From Sphingomonas sp. JC676 (GTDB lineage: Bacteria; Pseudomonadota; Alphaproteobacteria; Sphingomonadales; Sphingomonadaceae), in NCBI RefSeq assembly GCF_014489075.1, contig NZ_JACTGR010000001.1, positions 434,001 through 498,000 of the forward strand: DNA of 64,000 nucleotides, given 5' to 3'. The translations under genes and the position numbers were made by a program. Below are positions 25,683-34,066 of this stretch, in pieces. The notes under the pieces were generated by a model that worked only from the letters and a program-made list of their open reading frames with translations, was not told the DNA's origin and made no database searches. Position 1 is the first letter of the stretch; every line of letters starts with the position of its first letter.

Positions 25683-26654
25683 ATGACCGCCACGCACTCC
25701 ACTCGCATGCTGATCCTCGGATCGGGGCCCGCCGGCCTGTCTGCCGCCATCTATGGCGCGCGCGCCGGTCTCGCGCCGATCGTCGTCCAGGGCATCCAGC
25801 CCGGCGGCCAGCTGATGACCACCACCGATGTCGAGAATTATCCCGGCTTCCGCGACGTCATCCAGGGGCCGTGGCTGATGCAGGAGATGCAGGCGCAGGC
25901 CGAGCATGTCGGCGCGCAGATGATGTGGGATACGATCGTCGAGGTCGACGTCTCCCAGCGCCCGTTCCGCATGGTGGGCGATGGCGGGACCGTCTATCTG
26001 GGCGACGTGCTGGTGATCGCCACCGGTGCCCAGGCGCGCTGGCTGGGGCTCGATTCGGAAGAGCTGCTGAAGGGCAAGGGCGTCAGCGCCTGCGCGACCT
26101 GCGACGGCTTCTTCTTCCGCGGCAAGAAGGTGGCGGTGATCGGCGGCGGCAATACCGCGGTGGAGGAGGCGCTCTACCTCACCAACCACAGCCATGACGT
26201 GACCCTGATCCACCGCCGCGATTCCTTCCGGGCCGAGAAGATCCTGCAGGATCGCCTGTTCGCGAACGAGAAGATCAACGTGATGTGGAACAAGAAGGTC
26301 GAGCGTTTCGTCGGCGGCGGCCAGCCCGAGGGCCTGGTGGGCATCGAGCTCAAGGACACGGTGACCGGCGAGCTTTCGACGGTCGAAGTCGATGGCGGCT
26401 TCGTCGCGATCGGCCACCACCCGGCGACCGAGCTGTTCCGCGGCCATATCGAACTCGATTCGGACGGCTATATCGTCGTCGAGAAGGGCACCACCAAGAC
26501 CAGTGTTCCCGGCGTGTTCGCGTGCGGCGACGTGATGGACAAGCATTACCGCCAGGCGGTGACCGCGGCGGGAACGGGCTGCATGGCGGCGCTCGATTCG
26601 GAGCGCTTCCTGGCCGAAGCGGACTTCGAGACGGTGGCGCAGGCGGCGGAGTAA
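25683..26654 (+). CDS. trxB: Thioredoxin-disulfide reductase
   Basis: Cytoplasmic flavoenzyme (323 residues) passing electrons from NADPH to thioredoxin. The FAD-binding GSGPAGLSAAIYGARAG is at the N-terminus. The redox pair is C137-A-T-C140, the NADPH site is GGGNTAVEEALYLTNH, and the C-terminal FAD motif is GVFACGDVMD. The length matches the low-molecular-weight bacterial type. The ATG at 25683 is chosen because it places the FAD motif normally; a 37-residue upstream extension is open but unlike any family member. Confidence 0.96.
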   Translation: MTATHSTRMLILGSGPAGLSAAIYGARAGLAPIVVQGIQPGGQLMTTTDVENYPGFRDVIQGPWLMQEMQAQAEHVGAQMMWDTIVEVDVSQRPFRMVGDGGTVYLGDVLVIATGAQARWLGLDSEELLKGKGVSACATCDGFFFRGKKVAVIGGGNTAVEEALYLTNHSHDVTLIHRRDSFRAEKILQDRLFANEKINVMWNKKVERFVGGGQPEGLVGIELKDTVTGELSTVEVDGGFVAIGHHPATELFRGHIELDSDGYIVVEKGTTKTSVPGVFACGDVMDKHYRQAVTAAGTGCMAALDSERFLAEADFETVAQAAE

Positions 26655-27002
26655 GTTGACACGGTTGACACCTGCTATGTGGAAAATCTCCTTGCCGCAG
26701 AAACAGGCCTCCGAGCGGTAGTATATTACCCTAAAGTCGCAAATGTCGCAGATTCCCCGTGGCTGCGCGCCTGCGCGCGAGCGGACTATATTCAGGATGA
26801 GAAAGAGCCTGCACGGGATTGCAGGTGAAATCCTACATCGCAAGATTGCTGTAGGCCGGCGGCGTCGGGTGAAATCCCCTTCGTCACCCCGGCCTTGTGC
26901 CGGGGTCCATTGTGCCGGGCGCGAGCCCTTTCAGGCTCTACATCTCGCCTCGACGATGGGTGGACCCCGGCACTTCGGCCGGGGTGACGGATGGGTGGTG
27001 GT
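26655..27002. other. Intergenic between convergent genes
   Basis: About 350 bases between trxB (plus) and the XrtA-associated hydrolase (minus). Its right half is a composite inverted repeat (26882-26989, listed separately) likely to stop or stabilise both transcripts. The left half shows nothing recognisable. Confidence 0.6.
26882..26989. repeat. REP-like composite inverted repeat, copy 1
   Basis: Left unit 26882-26909 (CGTCACCCCGGCCTTGTGCC and on to GGGGTCCA) and right unit 26961-26989 are near-perfect reverse complements, and each is itself a small hairpin (CCCCGGC/GCCGGGG). The 50-base spacer is unrelated. It lies at the 3' ends of convergent genes. Related units occur at 42517, 57343 and 57797. 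Confidence 0.85.
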
Positions 27003-27794
27003 TCAGGCGAGCGCCGCCAGCACCTTCGCGAACAGCCAGTCCTTGTCGGTGGCCGAGGCGAAGCTGTGGCTGGCGCTGTCGAGCTGCTCGATGCGGATGC
27101 GCGGACGGCCGGGTTCGAACGCCGGTGACTTGTACGCATCGGCGAAGGCGATCGCAGTGTTATCGCCTTTGGCCAGCAGGACGGTGATCGGTACTTGCGC
27201 CGATGCGAGCGTCCGGGCGAGGCGAGCAGGAATGCCGTCCGGGACTTCAGATTGTTTTTGGGAAACCTTGATCAGGCCCTTGAACAGTTTGGCGATATTC
27301 ACTCCACCACGGAGCAAGCGGAGCCACTCGCGCGGGTCGCGCAGCTTCTGCGCGTAATGCGAGCGGATCGCGGCGGCGGGGGGCAGATCGTCGGTCGGTT
27401 CGATCACCCAGGGATTGGCGAGCAGCAACGCATCGATGCCGGCCGGCTTGTGGAAGAAGGCGAGCGCGGTGGCGGCGTCGCAATTGCCATAGGCGACGAT
27501 CCGGGTGACGCCGGTTTCGGCGCGGAACGTGGCGGCAGCGGCGACGATGTCGTCCGCGCTGCTTTCATAGCCGCGATTCTCGCCGGTGGAATCGCCGATG
27601 CCGCGGCGATCGAAGCGAAACACGGAATGCCCCGCCTCTGCGACGCGCTGGGCAAGCAATGCCATGCCGCGATGTGCGCCGATGCGGATCTCGTTGCCGC
27701 CCGAGACGATCAGGAGGCCGGTGGGGCCGGGTGTCCCGTCGAGCGTGCCGAGCAGTGTTTCGCCGGCACAGGGGAAGGCGATCAGGCTTCGCAT
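27003..27794 (-). CDS. XrtA-associated alpha/beta hydrolase 1
   Basis: 263-residue alpha/beta hydrolase of the exosortase-A-associated hydrolase 1 family. The nucleophile elbow reads YGNCDAATA, so the presumed nucleophile is C105 rather than serine, as I recall for this family. GGNEIRIGAHRG and FRFDRRGIGDSTG precede it, and a late histidine lies in SASHSFAS. The role may be release or editing of an acyl or glycosyl intermediate made by the ACP/ligase genes; this is inferred from constant gene association. It overlaps the end of the upstream hydrolase gene by 13 bases. Confidence 0.88.
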   Translation of the reverse strand: MRSLIAFPCAGETLLGTLDGTPGPTGLLIVSGGNEIRIGAHRGMALLAQRVAEAGHSVFRFDRRGIGDSTGENRGYESSADDIVAAAATFRAETGVTRIVAYGNCDAATALAFFHKPAGIDALLLANPWVIEPTDDLPPAAAIRSHYAQKLRDPREWLRLLRGGVNIAKLFKGLIKVSQKQSEVPDGIPARLARTLASAQVPITVLLAKGDNTAIAFADAYKSPAFEPGRPRIRIEQLDSASHSFASATDKDWLFAKVLAALA

Positions 27795-28420
27795 GCGTGG
27801 ACCCAGGCGGCGATATCGTCGGCGAACAGGGCGGCGAGCGCGGGATCGTTGTCGGGTTCGGCGCGGCGCCAGAGCGGGGCGCCGGCAAAGCGCGCATCGG
27901 CGTTCTTCGGATCGGAATCGAGGCGGATCGTGCGGGCCGCTTCCAGACCGGCATTGCCGAGCTCGGTGAGGAAGGCCGAAGACAGGCTGTTTCCCGCAAA
28001 ATCATCGCCGCCGCCGGCTTGCCGGACGCGGCTGAGCTCACGGAGCAACTCCGGCCCGGTCTGCGGGCTGAAGTGCCAGCGACCCGCGAGGATCGCCTTG
28101 CTGTCGAGCAGCGCGCCGCTGCGAATGGCGATCGAATAGGCTCGGCGGCCGGTGGCGCGGGCGGTGTCGGCGAAGGCGGAGCGAAGATTGGCGATCGCAA
28201 TCTGGTGGGTGGGGACGACGCTGTCCCCTTGCCCCGGCAAGTCCGGCAGAGCGCCGGCAATCCCGCGCTCCGCCAGCGCGCGCAGGATCGTGACCACAAA
28301 AGTGCGAGTGCGATTGGCTTCCTCAAGCAGCGGCAGCGCTGCGACTACGACCGGGCCTTCCGGCGGGCCGAAGCGAAGCATCGCCTCGCGGCCGCCGGCC
28401 CAGTCATAGGTTTCGATCAC
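27782..28420 (-). CDS. XrtA-locus hydrolase-like protein 2 (nucleophile not evident)
   Basis: 212-residue protein with the start of an alpha/beta hydrolase fold (PVVVAALPLLEEANRTRTF, then AGALPDLPGQGDS), matching the second hydrolase found in XrtA loci. The expected elbow position reads AIRSGALL, lacking a canonical GxSxG, and the protein is shorter than typical alpha/beta hydrolases (about 260). It may be a non-catalytic partner or use an unusual site. Its start overlaps the ACP stop by 4 bases, and its end overlaps hydrolase 1 by 13. Confidence 0.7.
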   Translation of the reverse strand: MIETYDWAGGREAMLRFGPPEGPVVVAALPLLEEANRTRTFVVTILRALAERGIAGALPDLPGQGDSVVPTHQIAIANLRSAFADTARATGRRAYSIAIRSGALLDSKAILAGRWHFSPQTGPELLRELSRVRQAGGGDDFAGNSLSSAFLTELGNAGLEAARTIRLDSDPKNADARFAGAPLWRRAEPDNDPALAALFADDIAAWVHACEA

Positions 28421-28689
28421 CCCAAGGCCTTGGCGGCGGCGAAGCGGGTGAGGGCGCCGAAGGTCTCGAGCATCTCGCCATCGACCTCGTCATCCTCGAT
28501 CAGGATGCCGAGCCGGTCCTCGATCTCGGTGAGCACGCCCGCCACGGCGAGCGAATCGAGTTCGGGCAGCGCGCCGAATAACGGCGTGTCCTCGCGGAAC
28601 GCGGCAGCGCGCTCCTCGCTTAATCCCAGCACGTCGCGCAGCACGTCGCGGACGGTGTTTTCGACTATCGGCGACCCATCGGGTTGCAA
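28417..28689 (-). CDS. Acyl carrier protein, XrtA-associated
   Basis: 90-residue carrier protein. The phosphopantetheine site is the serine in LPELDSLAVAGVLTEIEDRLG, the rest is acidic and helical (EDDEVDGEM), and the length fits. The start is taken as TTG 28689 because AGGGGA lies 6 bases upstream and the family length is matched; the frame is open further upstream into the divergent promoter region. It heads a coupled minus-strand trio with the two hydrolases and faces the acyl-CoA ligase, which may load or use it. Confidence 0.82.
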   Translation of the reverse strand: MQPDGSPIVENTVRDVLRDVLGLSEERAAAFREDTPLFGALPELDSLAVAGVLTEIEDRLGILIEDDEVDGEMLETFGALTRFAAAKALG

Positions 28690-28796
28690 GGCCTGTCCCC
28701 TAGCGGTGTTTTTTCGGCTCCGTAAGGGTTGGCGGAGGCGCTGCCAAGGGGAGCCTCCGTTGCCGGTACCGAGCGCGGACCCTAAGGGTGGCACGG
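28690..28796. promoter_or_regulatory. Divergent promoter region of the XrtA locus
   Basis: The 107 bases between the ACP operon (minus) and the long ligase-to-amidotransferase run (plus). Both transcription units must start here or be driven from it. No clear -35/-10 boxes or operator could be read. Confidence 0.5.
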
Positions 28797-30284
28797 ATGA
28801 TCGCGCTCGACCCCGTTCCGCACCCGATCGACACGCTGCCGTTGCGTGGGCAGCCCGATGCGGTGGCGCTGGAGGACAAGGGCGGGACGCTCACCTACGC
28901 CGCGCTCGAGGCGGCAGTGGGCGGCATGGCGCACTGGCTGAGCGGGCTAGGGCTGGCGCCTGGCGAGCGGGTGGCGACCTGGCTGCCCAAGACGCGGACC
29001 GCCTGCATGATGCCGCTGGCGGCGCCGCGCGCAAGGCTGATCCATGTGCCGGTCAATCCGGTGCTCAAGCGCGCGCAGGTGGCGCATATCCTGGCCGATA
29101 GCGGCGCGCGGGTGCTGGTGACGCAAGGCGCGCGGTTCCCGGCGCTGGAGCCCGGCGATGTGCCCGCGGACTGTCGGATCGTGGCCGAGGAGGAATTGAT
29201 CTCGAGCGATGTCCTGCCGCCTTCGCGCGCTGACACCGACGCGCTGGCGGCCATCCTCTACACTTCGGGATCGACGGGGCGGCCCAAGGGCGTGATGCTT
29301 AGCCACGCCAATTTATGGCTGGGTGCCATTAGCGTGGCGCATTATCTTCAGATAGAATCTGAGGATCGCGTGCTGGGCGTGTTGCCGCTGAGCTTCGATT
29401 ATGGGCAGAACCAGCTCTTCTCGACCTGGGCCGCGGGCGCGCGGGTGGTGCCGCTCGACTATCTGACCGCCCGCGACGTGGTGAAGGCGGTCGAGCGCTT
29501 CGCGGTCACGACGCTGGCGGGGGTACCGCCGCTGTGGGTGCAGCTGCTCGAAGCCGAATGGCCGGCGGCGACGGCTGCACGGCTCAAGCGGCTGACCAAT
29601 TCGGGCGGAGCGCTGACCCGGGCGATGGTGAAGGGGCTGCGCGAGCGGTTCCCCCAGGCCCGGCTCTATCCGATGTACGGCCTGACCGAGGCGTTCCGCT
29701 CGACCTATCTCGATCCGTCGCTTGTGGATGCGAACCCGGATTCGATCGGGCGGGCGATCCCGTTCGCGGAGATCCTCGTGGTCGATGGCGAGGGGCGGCG
29801 TGCCAGACAGGGCGAACTTGTCCATGCCGGGCCGTTGGTGGCGCAGGGCTATTGGCGCGATTCCGAGCGGACCGCGCAGCGCTTCCGTCCGGCGCCGAAC
29901 TTCGCCACAAGCGGGGGCATGGCGGTGTGGTCCGGAGATACGGTGATCGAGGGCGAAGACGGACTGCTGCGCTTCGTCGGGCGCGACGACGAGATGATCA
30001 AGTCTGCCGGCAACCGGATCAGCCCGACCGAGGTGGAGGAAGCGGTGCTCTCGGGCGACGAGACCGCAGAGGCGGCGGCGTTCGGCGTGGCGGACACCCG
30101 CCTGGGCCAGGCGATCGTGGTGGTGGCGCGGGGCGATGGCGCGCGCGAGCACGACCTGCGCGAGCGGCTGCGGCGCGAGCTGCCGAGCTTCATGCAGCCG
30201 GCGCGCTACGAATGGCGCGACGAATTGCCGCGCAACGCCAATGGCAAGCTCGACCGCGCGGCGCTGAAGGCGGGGCTGGCATGA
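28797..30284 (+). CDS. Acyl-CoA ligase (AMP-forming), XrtA-associated
   Basis: 495-residue ANL-superfamily enzyme that adenylates a carboxylic acid and transfers it to CoA or, plausibly here, the divergent acyl carrier protein. Motifs: the P-loop YTSGSTGRPKGVMLSH, MYGLTEAFRS, the hinge GRDDEMIKSAGNRISP, and the C-terminal catalytic lysine in NANGKLDRAAL. ATG 28797 follows AAGG with good spacing; a GTG nine bases earlier is an alternative. The stop overlaps the decarboxylase start by 4 bases. The acyl substrate is unknown. Confidence 0.9.
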   Translation: MIALDPVPHPIDTLPLRGQPDAVALEDKGGTLTYAALEAAVGGMAHWLSGLGLAPGERVATWLPKTRTACMMPLAAPRARLIHVPVNPVLKRAQVAHILADSGARVLVTQGARFPALEPGDVPADCRIVAEEELISSDVLPPSRADTDALAAILYTSGSTGRPKGVMLSHANLWLGAISVAHYLQIESEDRVLGVLPLSFDYGQNQLFSTWAAGARVVPLDYLTARDVVKAVERFAVTTLAGVPPLWVQLLEAEWPAATAARLKRLTNSGGALTRAMVKGLRERFPQARLYPMYGLTEAFRSTYLDPSLVDANPDSIGRAIPFAEILVVDGEGRRARQGELVHAGPLVAQGYWRDSERTAQRFRPAPNFATSGGMAVWSGDTVIEGEDGLLRFVGRDDEMIKSAGNRISPTEVEEAVLSGDETAEAAAFGVADTRLGQAIVVVARGDGAREHDLRERLRRELPSFMQPARYEWRDELPRNANGKLDRAALKAGLA

Positions 30285-31483
30285 GCAATCCCAAGCCCTT
30301 CGGTCCGATCCCTCCCGAGTTCGCCGGGCTGGATGCGCTGCCCTGGCTGGACGTGGCGACGCCGGCCTATGTCTATGATTTCGCGGTGACACGGGCGCGC
30401 GTGGCGCGGCTTCGGGCGGCGCTGCCGGAGCGTGTCGCGGTGCACTATGCGATCAAGGCGAATCCGTTCCCGCCGCTGCTCGCCGCGATCGCGCCGCTGG
30501 TCGACGGGCTGGACGTAGCTTCAGCAGGAGAGATGGCACGGGCGCTTGACGTCATGACGGCGGACGCGATCAGCTTTGCCGGGCCGGGCAAGCGCGACGA
30601 GGAACTCGATGCGGCGGTCCGCGCGGGGGTGACGATCAACTTGGAATCGATCGCCGAGGGACAGCGTGCGCTGGCGATCGGCAAGGCGCTGGGCGTGCGG
30701 CCAAGGCTGGCAGTGCGCGTGAACCCCGATTTCGAACTGCGCGGATCGGGGATGAAGATGGGCGGGCGCGCATCGCCCTTCGGGATCGAGAGCGCGCATG
30801 TGCCTGTGCTCGTCGAGCGGATCCTCGGCGAGGGCGCCGAATGGCGCGGGCTGCACATCTTCGCGGGGTCGCAATCGCTCGATACCGACGCGATCATCGC
30901 GACGCAGGCGGCGACGATCGATCTGGCCGCGCGGCTGGCCGAGGCGTGCGGCGCGCCGCCGCCGCTGGTCAATCTGGGAGGTGGGTTCGGCATTCCCTAT
31001 TTTCCCGGCGACGCGCCGGTGGACGTCGAGGCGATCGGCGCCGCGCTGGGCGAGGCACTGGCGGCGCTGCCGGGCGTGCTGTCCGGATCGGCGTTCGCGA
31101 TCGAGCTGGGGCGCTGGCTGGTCGGCGAGGCGGGCGTCTATCTGGCGCGCGTCGTCGATCGCAAGGTGAGCCAAAGCGAGACCTTCCTGGTCGTCGACGG
31201 CGGGCTCAACCACCATCTCGCCGCGACGGGCAATTTCGGCACCGTGGTGCGCCGCAACTATCCGGTCGCCTTGGCGCACCGGATGCAAGATGCGGCCGAG
31301 GAAGTGGTGAGCGTGGTCGGGCCGCTCTGTACGCCACTGGATCGGTTGGCGGATCGGGTGGCGCTGCCACAGGCGCAGGTGGGCGATCTGATCGCGATCT
31401 TCGCCTCCGGGGCCTATGGCGCGACGGCGAGTCCTTCGGCGTTTCTTGGGCATCCGCCGGCGGAAGAGTTCCTGATCGAATAG
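30281..31483 (+). CDS. PLP-dependent decarboxylase, XrtA-associated
   Basis: 400-residue fold-III (alanine-racemase-like barrel) decarboxylase related to diaminopimelate and ornithine decarboxylases. The Schiff-base lysine is K59 (HYAIKANPFPP). The glycine-rich phosphate site is NLGGGFGIPYF, and the C-terminal active-site cysteine lies in GPLCTPLDRLAD. It could make an amine or modified amino acid that decorates the polysaccharide or is joined to the ACP-bound acyl group; this is unproven. The start is coupled to the ligase stop (ATGA). Confidence 0.9.
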   Translation: MSNPKPFGPIPPEFAGLDALPWLDVATPAYVYDFAVTRARVARLRAALPERVAVHYAIKANPFPPLLAAIAPLVDGLDVASAGEMARALDVMTADAISFAGPGKRDEELDAAVRAGVTINLESIAEGQRALAIGKALGVRPRLAVRVNPDFELRGSGMKMGGRASPFGIESAHVPVLVERILGEGAEWRGLHIFAGSQSLDTDAIIATQAATIDLAARLAEACGAPPPLVNLGGGFGIPYFPGDAPVDVEAIGAALGEALAALPGVLSGSAFAIELGRWLVGEAGVYLARVVDRKVSQSETFLVVDGGLNHHLAATGNFGTVVRRNYPVALAHRMQDAAEEVVSVVGPLCTPLDRLADRVALPQAQVGDLIAIFASGAYGATASPSAFLGHPPAEEFLIE

Positions 31484-31549
31484 AGTGGCGATTACTTGCG
31501 TTGGTGAGAATTTGGGCCATTCTTCTTTCCCGCAATTGGGAGAGGAAAG

Positions 31550-31753
31550 ATGGCATTTGTTAAATTCACGCGCCCCGACGATTCTCCGGTTTCGATCAAT
31601 ACGGCGGAGATACTGAAATTTTCTCCGGTGCCTACCGAGGGCCCGCTTGTCGGACCGCTTCGCGACGGGACCCGAATCTATTTCATCAACAAAGAACATC
31701 AGGACGTGAAAGAACTTGATGATGAAGTGCGGGCTCGCCTCAACTCCGCCTGA
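31550..31753 (+). CDS. Small hypothetical protein inside the XrtA locus
   Basis: 67-residue soluble protein with a strong GAGAGGA ribosome site. The pattern MAFVKFTRPDDSPVSINTAE resembles the small FlbD-type fold (a strand, then I-N-x-x-x-I), but no match is certain. The gene is visibly AT-richer than the genes on both sides and sits 66 bases after the decarboxylase and 137 before the export lipoprotein, breaking otherwise tight spacing. It may be a later insertion. Confidence 0.65.
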   Translation: MAFVKFTRPDDSPVSINTAEILKFSPVPTEGPLVGPLRDGTRIYFINKEHQDVKELDDEVRARLNSA

Positions 31754-31890
31754 CGTTTTGTCCGGTTTCCGCGCCATTTAGCGCCTAACGCTATCTTTAC
31801 CTCTCCCGCGCATAGCTGCGGCTGATCCTGCGCGGGTTGGCTGCCGAGACGTTGGCGCCGCCTCCCCCCGCGCGGACGGGGAGCTCGAGC

Positions 31891-32532
31891 ATGTTTTTTT
31901 CGTCAGTGACCAGGGGAATCGCGGTGCCGGTGCTGGGTGCCGTGCTGCTTTCGGGTTGCAGCAGCGGGGGCCGGCCCGAATTGCCGGCAGCCGCCTTCGT
32001 CGCCGGCCGCGAGGCGCCGAGCGACCAATATGTCATCGGGCCGCTGGACCAGCTCAACGTCTTCGTGTGGCGCAATCCCGAGCTCTCGGCCAAGGTCCAG
32101 GTGCGTCCCGACGGCCGCATCACCACGCCGCTGATCAGCGACATGCCCGCGGTCGGCAAGACCCCGGCGATGCTGGCGGACGACCTCAAGATCGCACTCG
32201 GCGAGTATATCAAGGACCCGATCGTATCGGTGATCGTCGAGAATTTCTCGGGCACCTACAGCCAGCAGGTCCGCGTCGTCGGCGCGACCGAGAAGCCGGC
32301 TTCGCTGCCGTACCGCGCCAATATGACGATCCTCGACGCGATGATCTCGGTCGGTGGGCTTTCGGAATTCGCCTCGGGCAACCGCGCGCGGCTTATCCGC
32401 TACGACAAGCAGACCGGCAAGCAGACCGAATTCCGCCTGCGCCTGGCCGACCTGCTCAAGGACGGCGATACCTCGGCCAACGTCAAGCTCGAGCCGGGCG
32501 ACGTCGTGATCATCCCCCAGAGCATGTTCTAA
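31891..32532 (+). CDS. Polysaccharide export lipoprotein (Wza-like), XrtA-associated
   Basis: 213-residue outer-membrane auxiliary protein for exopolysaccharide export. Signal peptide with lipobox LSGC (C23). A Poly_export domain follows (YVIGPLDQLNVFVWRNPELSA, VRPDGRITTPLI), then a SLBB domain (VRVVGATEKPASLPYRANMT) and the ending LEPGDVVIIPQSMF. Shorter than E. coli Wza, lacking the C-terminal helix barrel, as is usual for XrtA systems, where a separate barrel protein exists (35104). GGAG lies before ATG 31891. Confidence 0.92.
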   Translation: MFFSSVTRGIAVPVLGAVLLSGCSSGGRPELPAAAFVAGREAPSDQYVIGPLDQLNVFVWRNPELSAKVQVRPDGRITTPLISDMPAVGKTPAMLADDLKIALGEYIKDPIVSVIVENFSGTYSQQVRVVGATEKPASLPYRANMTILDAMISVGGLSEFASGNRARLIRYDKQTGKQTEFRLRLADLLKDGDTSANVKLEPGDVVIIPQSMF

Positions 32533-32544
32533 GGGGCCGCGCGG

Positions 32545-34062
32545 GTGGGTAGCCTTTACGACGAAGTGCGCGCCGCGCTGCATGCGGTGTGGATGAAGCG
32601 CTGGGTGGCGCTGGCGGTGGCCTGGGCGATCTGCGTGGCCGGCTGGATGGTCGTGTCGCAGATGCCCAACCAATATGAATCGCGGGCGCGCGTCTTCGTG
32701 CAGCTCCGCCAGATCCTGCCGACCCAGACCGGCAATGTTGCGCTGGAGCAGCAGAAGGACATCGACCGGATCCGCCAGACGCTGACCAGCGCGGTGAACC
32801 TGGAGAAGGTCGTGCGCGGCACCGACATGGCGAAGACCGTTGCGACCGACCGCGACGTCGCAGACCGGGTGGCCGGGCTGCAAAAGGCGATCAAGCTCAC
32901 CGCGCAGCAGGACAATCTGTTCGAGATCGCGGTGACCGGTCCGAACGGCAAGATGGCGCGCCAGATCGCGCAGAAATTGATCGACATCTTCGTCGAGGAC
33001 AATCTGGCCGACAATCGGGACCAGACCAGCCAGTCGCTGCGCTTCCTCGACCAGCAGCTCGACGTGCGCCAGAAGGCGCTGCAGGAGGCCGAGGCCAAGA
33101 AGGCGGACTTCCAGTCGCGCTATCTGGGCGCGCTGCCGGGTACCGGATCGCTCGACGACCGGATCGGCGCAGCGCGGACGCAGCTGGCGCAGATCCAGTC
33201 CGACCTGGCGGCGGCACAGAGCAGCCTCGCCGCGATCAACGGGCAGATGGCGGGGACCGCGGCCAATGTGCCGGGCGCCGCCGGTACCGCGATGGCGGGA
33301 CCTGCCCGTGCAAGGCTGGCGGCGATCCAGGGCCAGCTCGCCGATGCGCGGGCCAAGGGCTGGACCGACAATCATCCCGACGTGATCGCGCTCAAGAGCC
33401 AGCTTTCGGCGGCCACGGCCGCGGCGCGCAGCGAGCCCGTGATCAGCAATGGCGGCGGCGCCACCGGCAACCCGCTGTATCTGAGCCTGCGCTCAATGCA
33501 GGCCGACAAGGCTTCGCAGGTCGCGGCGCTCAACCAGCGCAAGGCGCAGATCGAGGGCGATCTCGCCGCGCTCAACGCCAAGATCGCCGATTCGCCGGGC
33601 GTTGCCGCCGAGCAGGGTCAGATCGAGCGCGAATACAGCGTGCTCAAGGACCAGTATGACAAATTGCTCACCGACCGCGAGCAGGTGCGGATCAACAGCC
33701 AGGCGCAGACCGAGACCGACGCGGTCAAGTTTAGTGTCATCGATCCACCCACCCAGCCGCGCGCGCCGACCGCGCCCAATCGGCCGCTGCTGCTGACTGC
33801 AGTGCTGATCGCGGGCCTGGGCGCCGGCGTGGCCGCGGCGTTCGCGCTCGGCAAGCTTCGCAGTACGTTCGACACCGCGGCGCGGCTGGAAAAGGCGAGC
33901 GGGCTGCCGGTGATCGGATCGATCGGCGAAGTCGTGACCGCCGCGCAGGTGGCGCTCCGCCGCCAGCGACTGACCTTGTTCGCGGGCGGGCTGGGCGCGC
34001 TGGGCCTGGCCTATCTAGGGCTGGTCGGCGTCGAATTCGTCCAGCGCGGCATGGGGGCCTGA
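32545..34062 (+). CDS. Polysaccharide chain-length determinant (Wzz-like), XrtA-associated
   Basis: 505-residue polysaccharide co-polymerase. Two membrane helices (about 20-38 and near 415-435) flank a long periplasmic coiled-coil rich in Q, A and L (for example LRFLDQQLDVRQKALQEAEAK and later QSDLAAAQSSLAAING). The Wzz-type motif before the second helix is visible as DPPTQPRAPTAPNRP. A further hydrophobic stretch lies at the C-terminus. GTG start at 32545 with AAGGGG 8 bases upstream. The kinase domain is separate (next gene), as is standard in this locus type. Confidence 0.92.
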   Translation: MGSLYDEVRAALHAVWMKRWVALAVAWAICVAGWMVVSQMPNQYESRARVFVQLRQILPTQTGNVALEQQKDIDRIRQTLTSAVNLEKVVRGTDMAKTVATDRDVADRVAGLQKAIKLTAQQDNLFEIAVTGPNGKMARQIAQKLIDIFVEDNLADNRDQTSQSLRFLDQQLDVRQKALQEAEAKKADFQSRYLGALPGTGSLDDRIGAARTQLAQIQSDLAAAQSSLAAINGQMAGTAANVPGAAGTAMAGPARARLAAIQGQLADARAKGWTDNHPDVIALKSQLSAATAAARSEPVISNGGGATGNPLYLSLRSMQADKASQVAALNQRKAQIEGDLAALNAKIADSPGVAAEQGQIEREYSVLKDQYDKLLTDREQVRINSQAQTETDAVKFSVIDPPTQPRAPTAPNRPLLLTAVLIAGLGAGVAAAFALGKLRSTFDTAARLEKASGLPVIGSIGEVVTAAQVALRRQRLTLFAGGLGALGLAYLGLVGVEFVQRGMGA

Positions 34063-34066
34063 GCCG

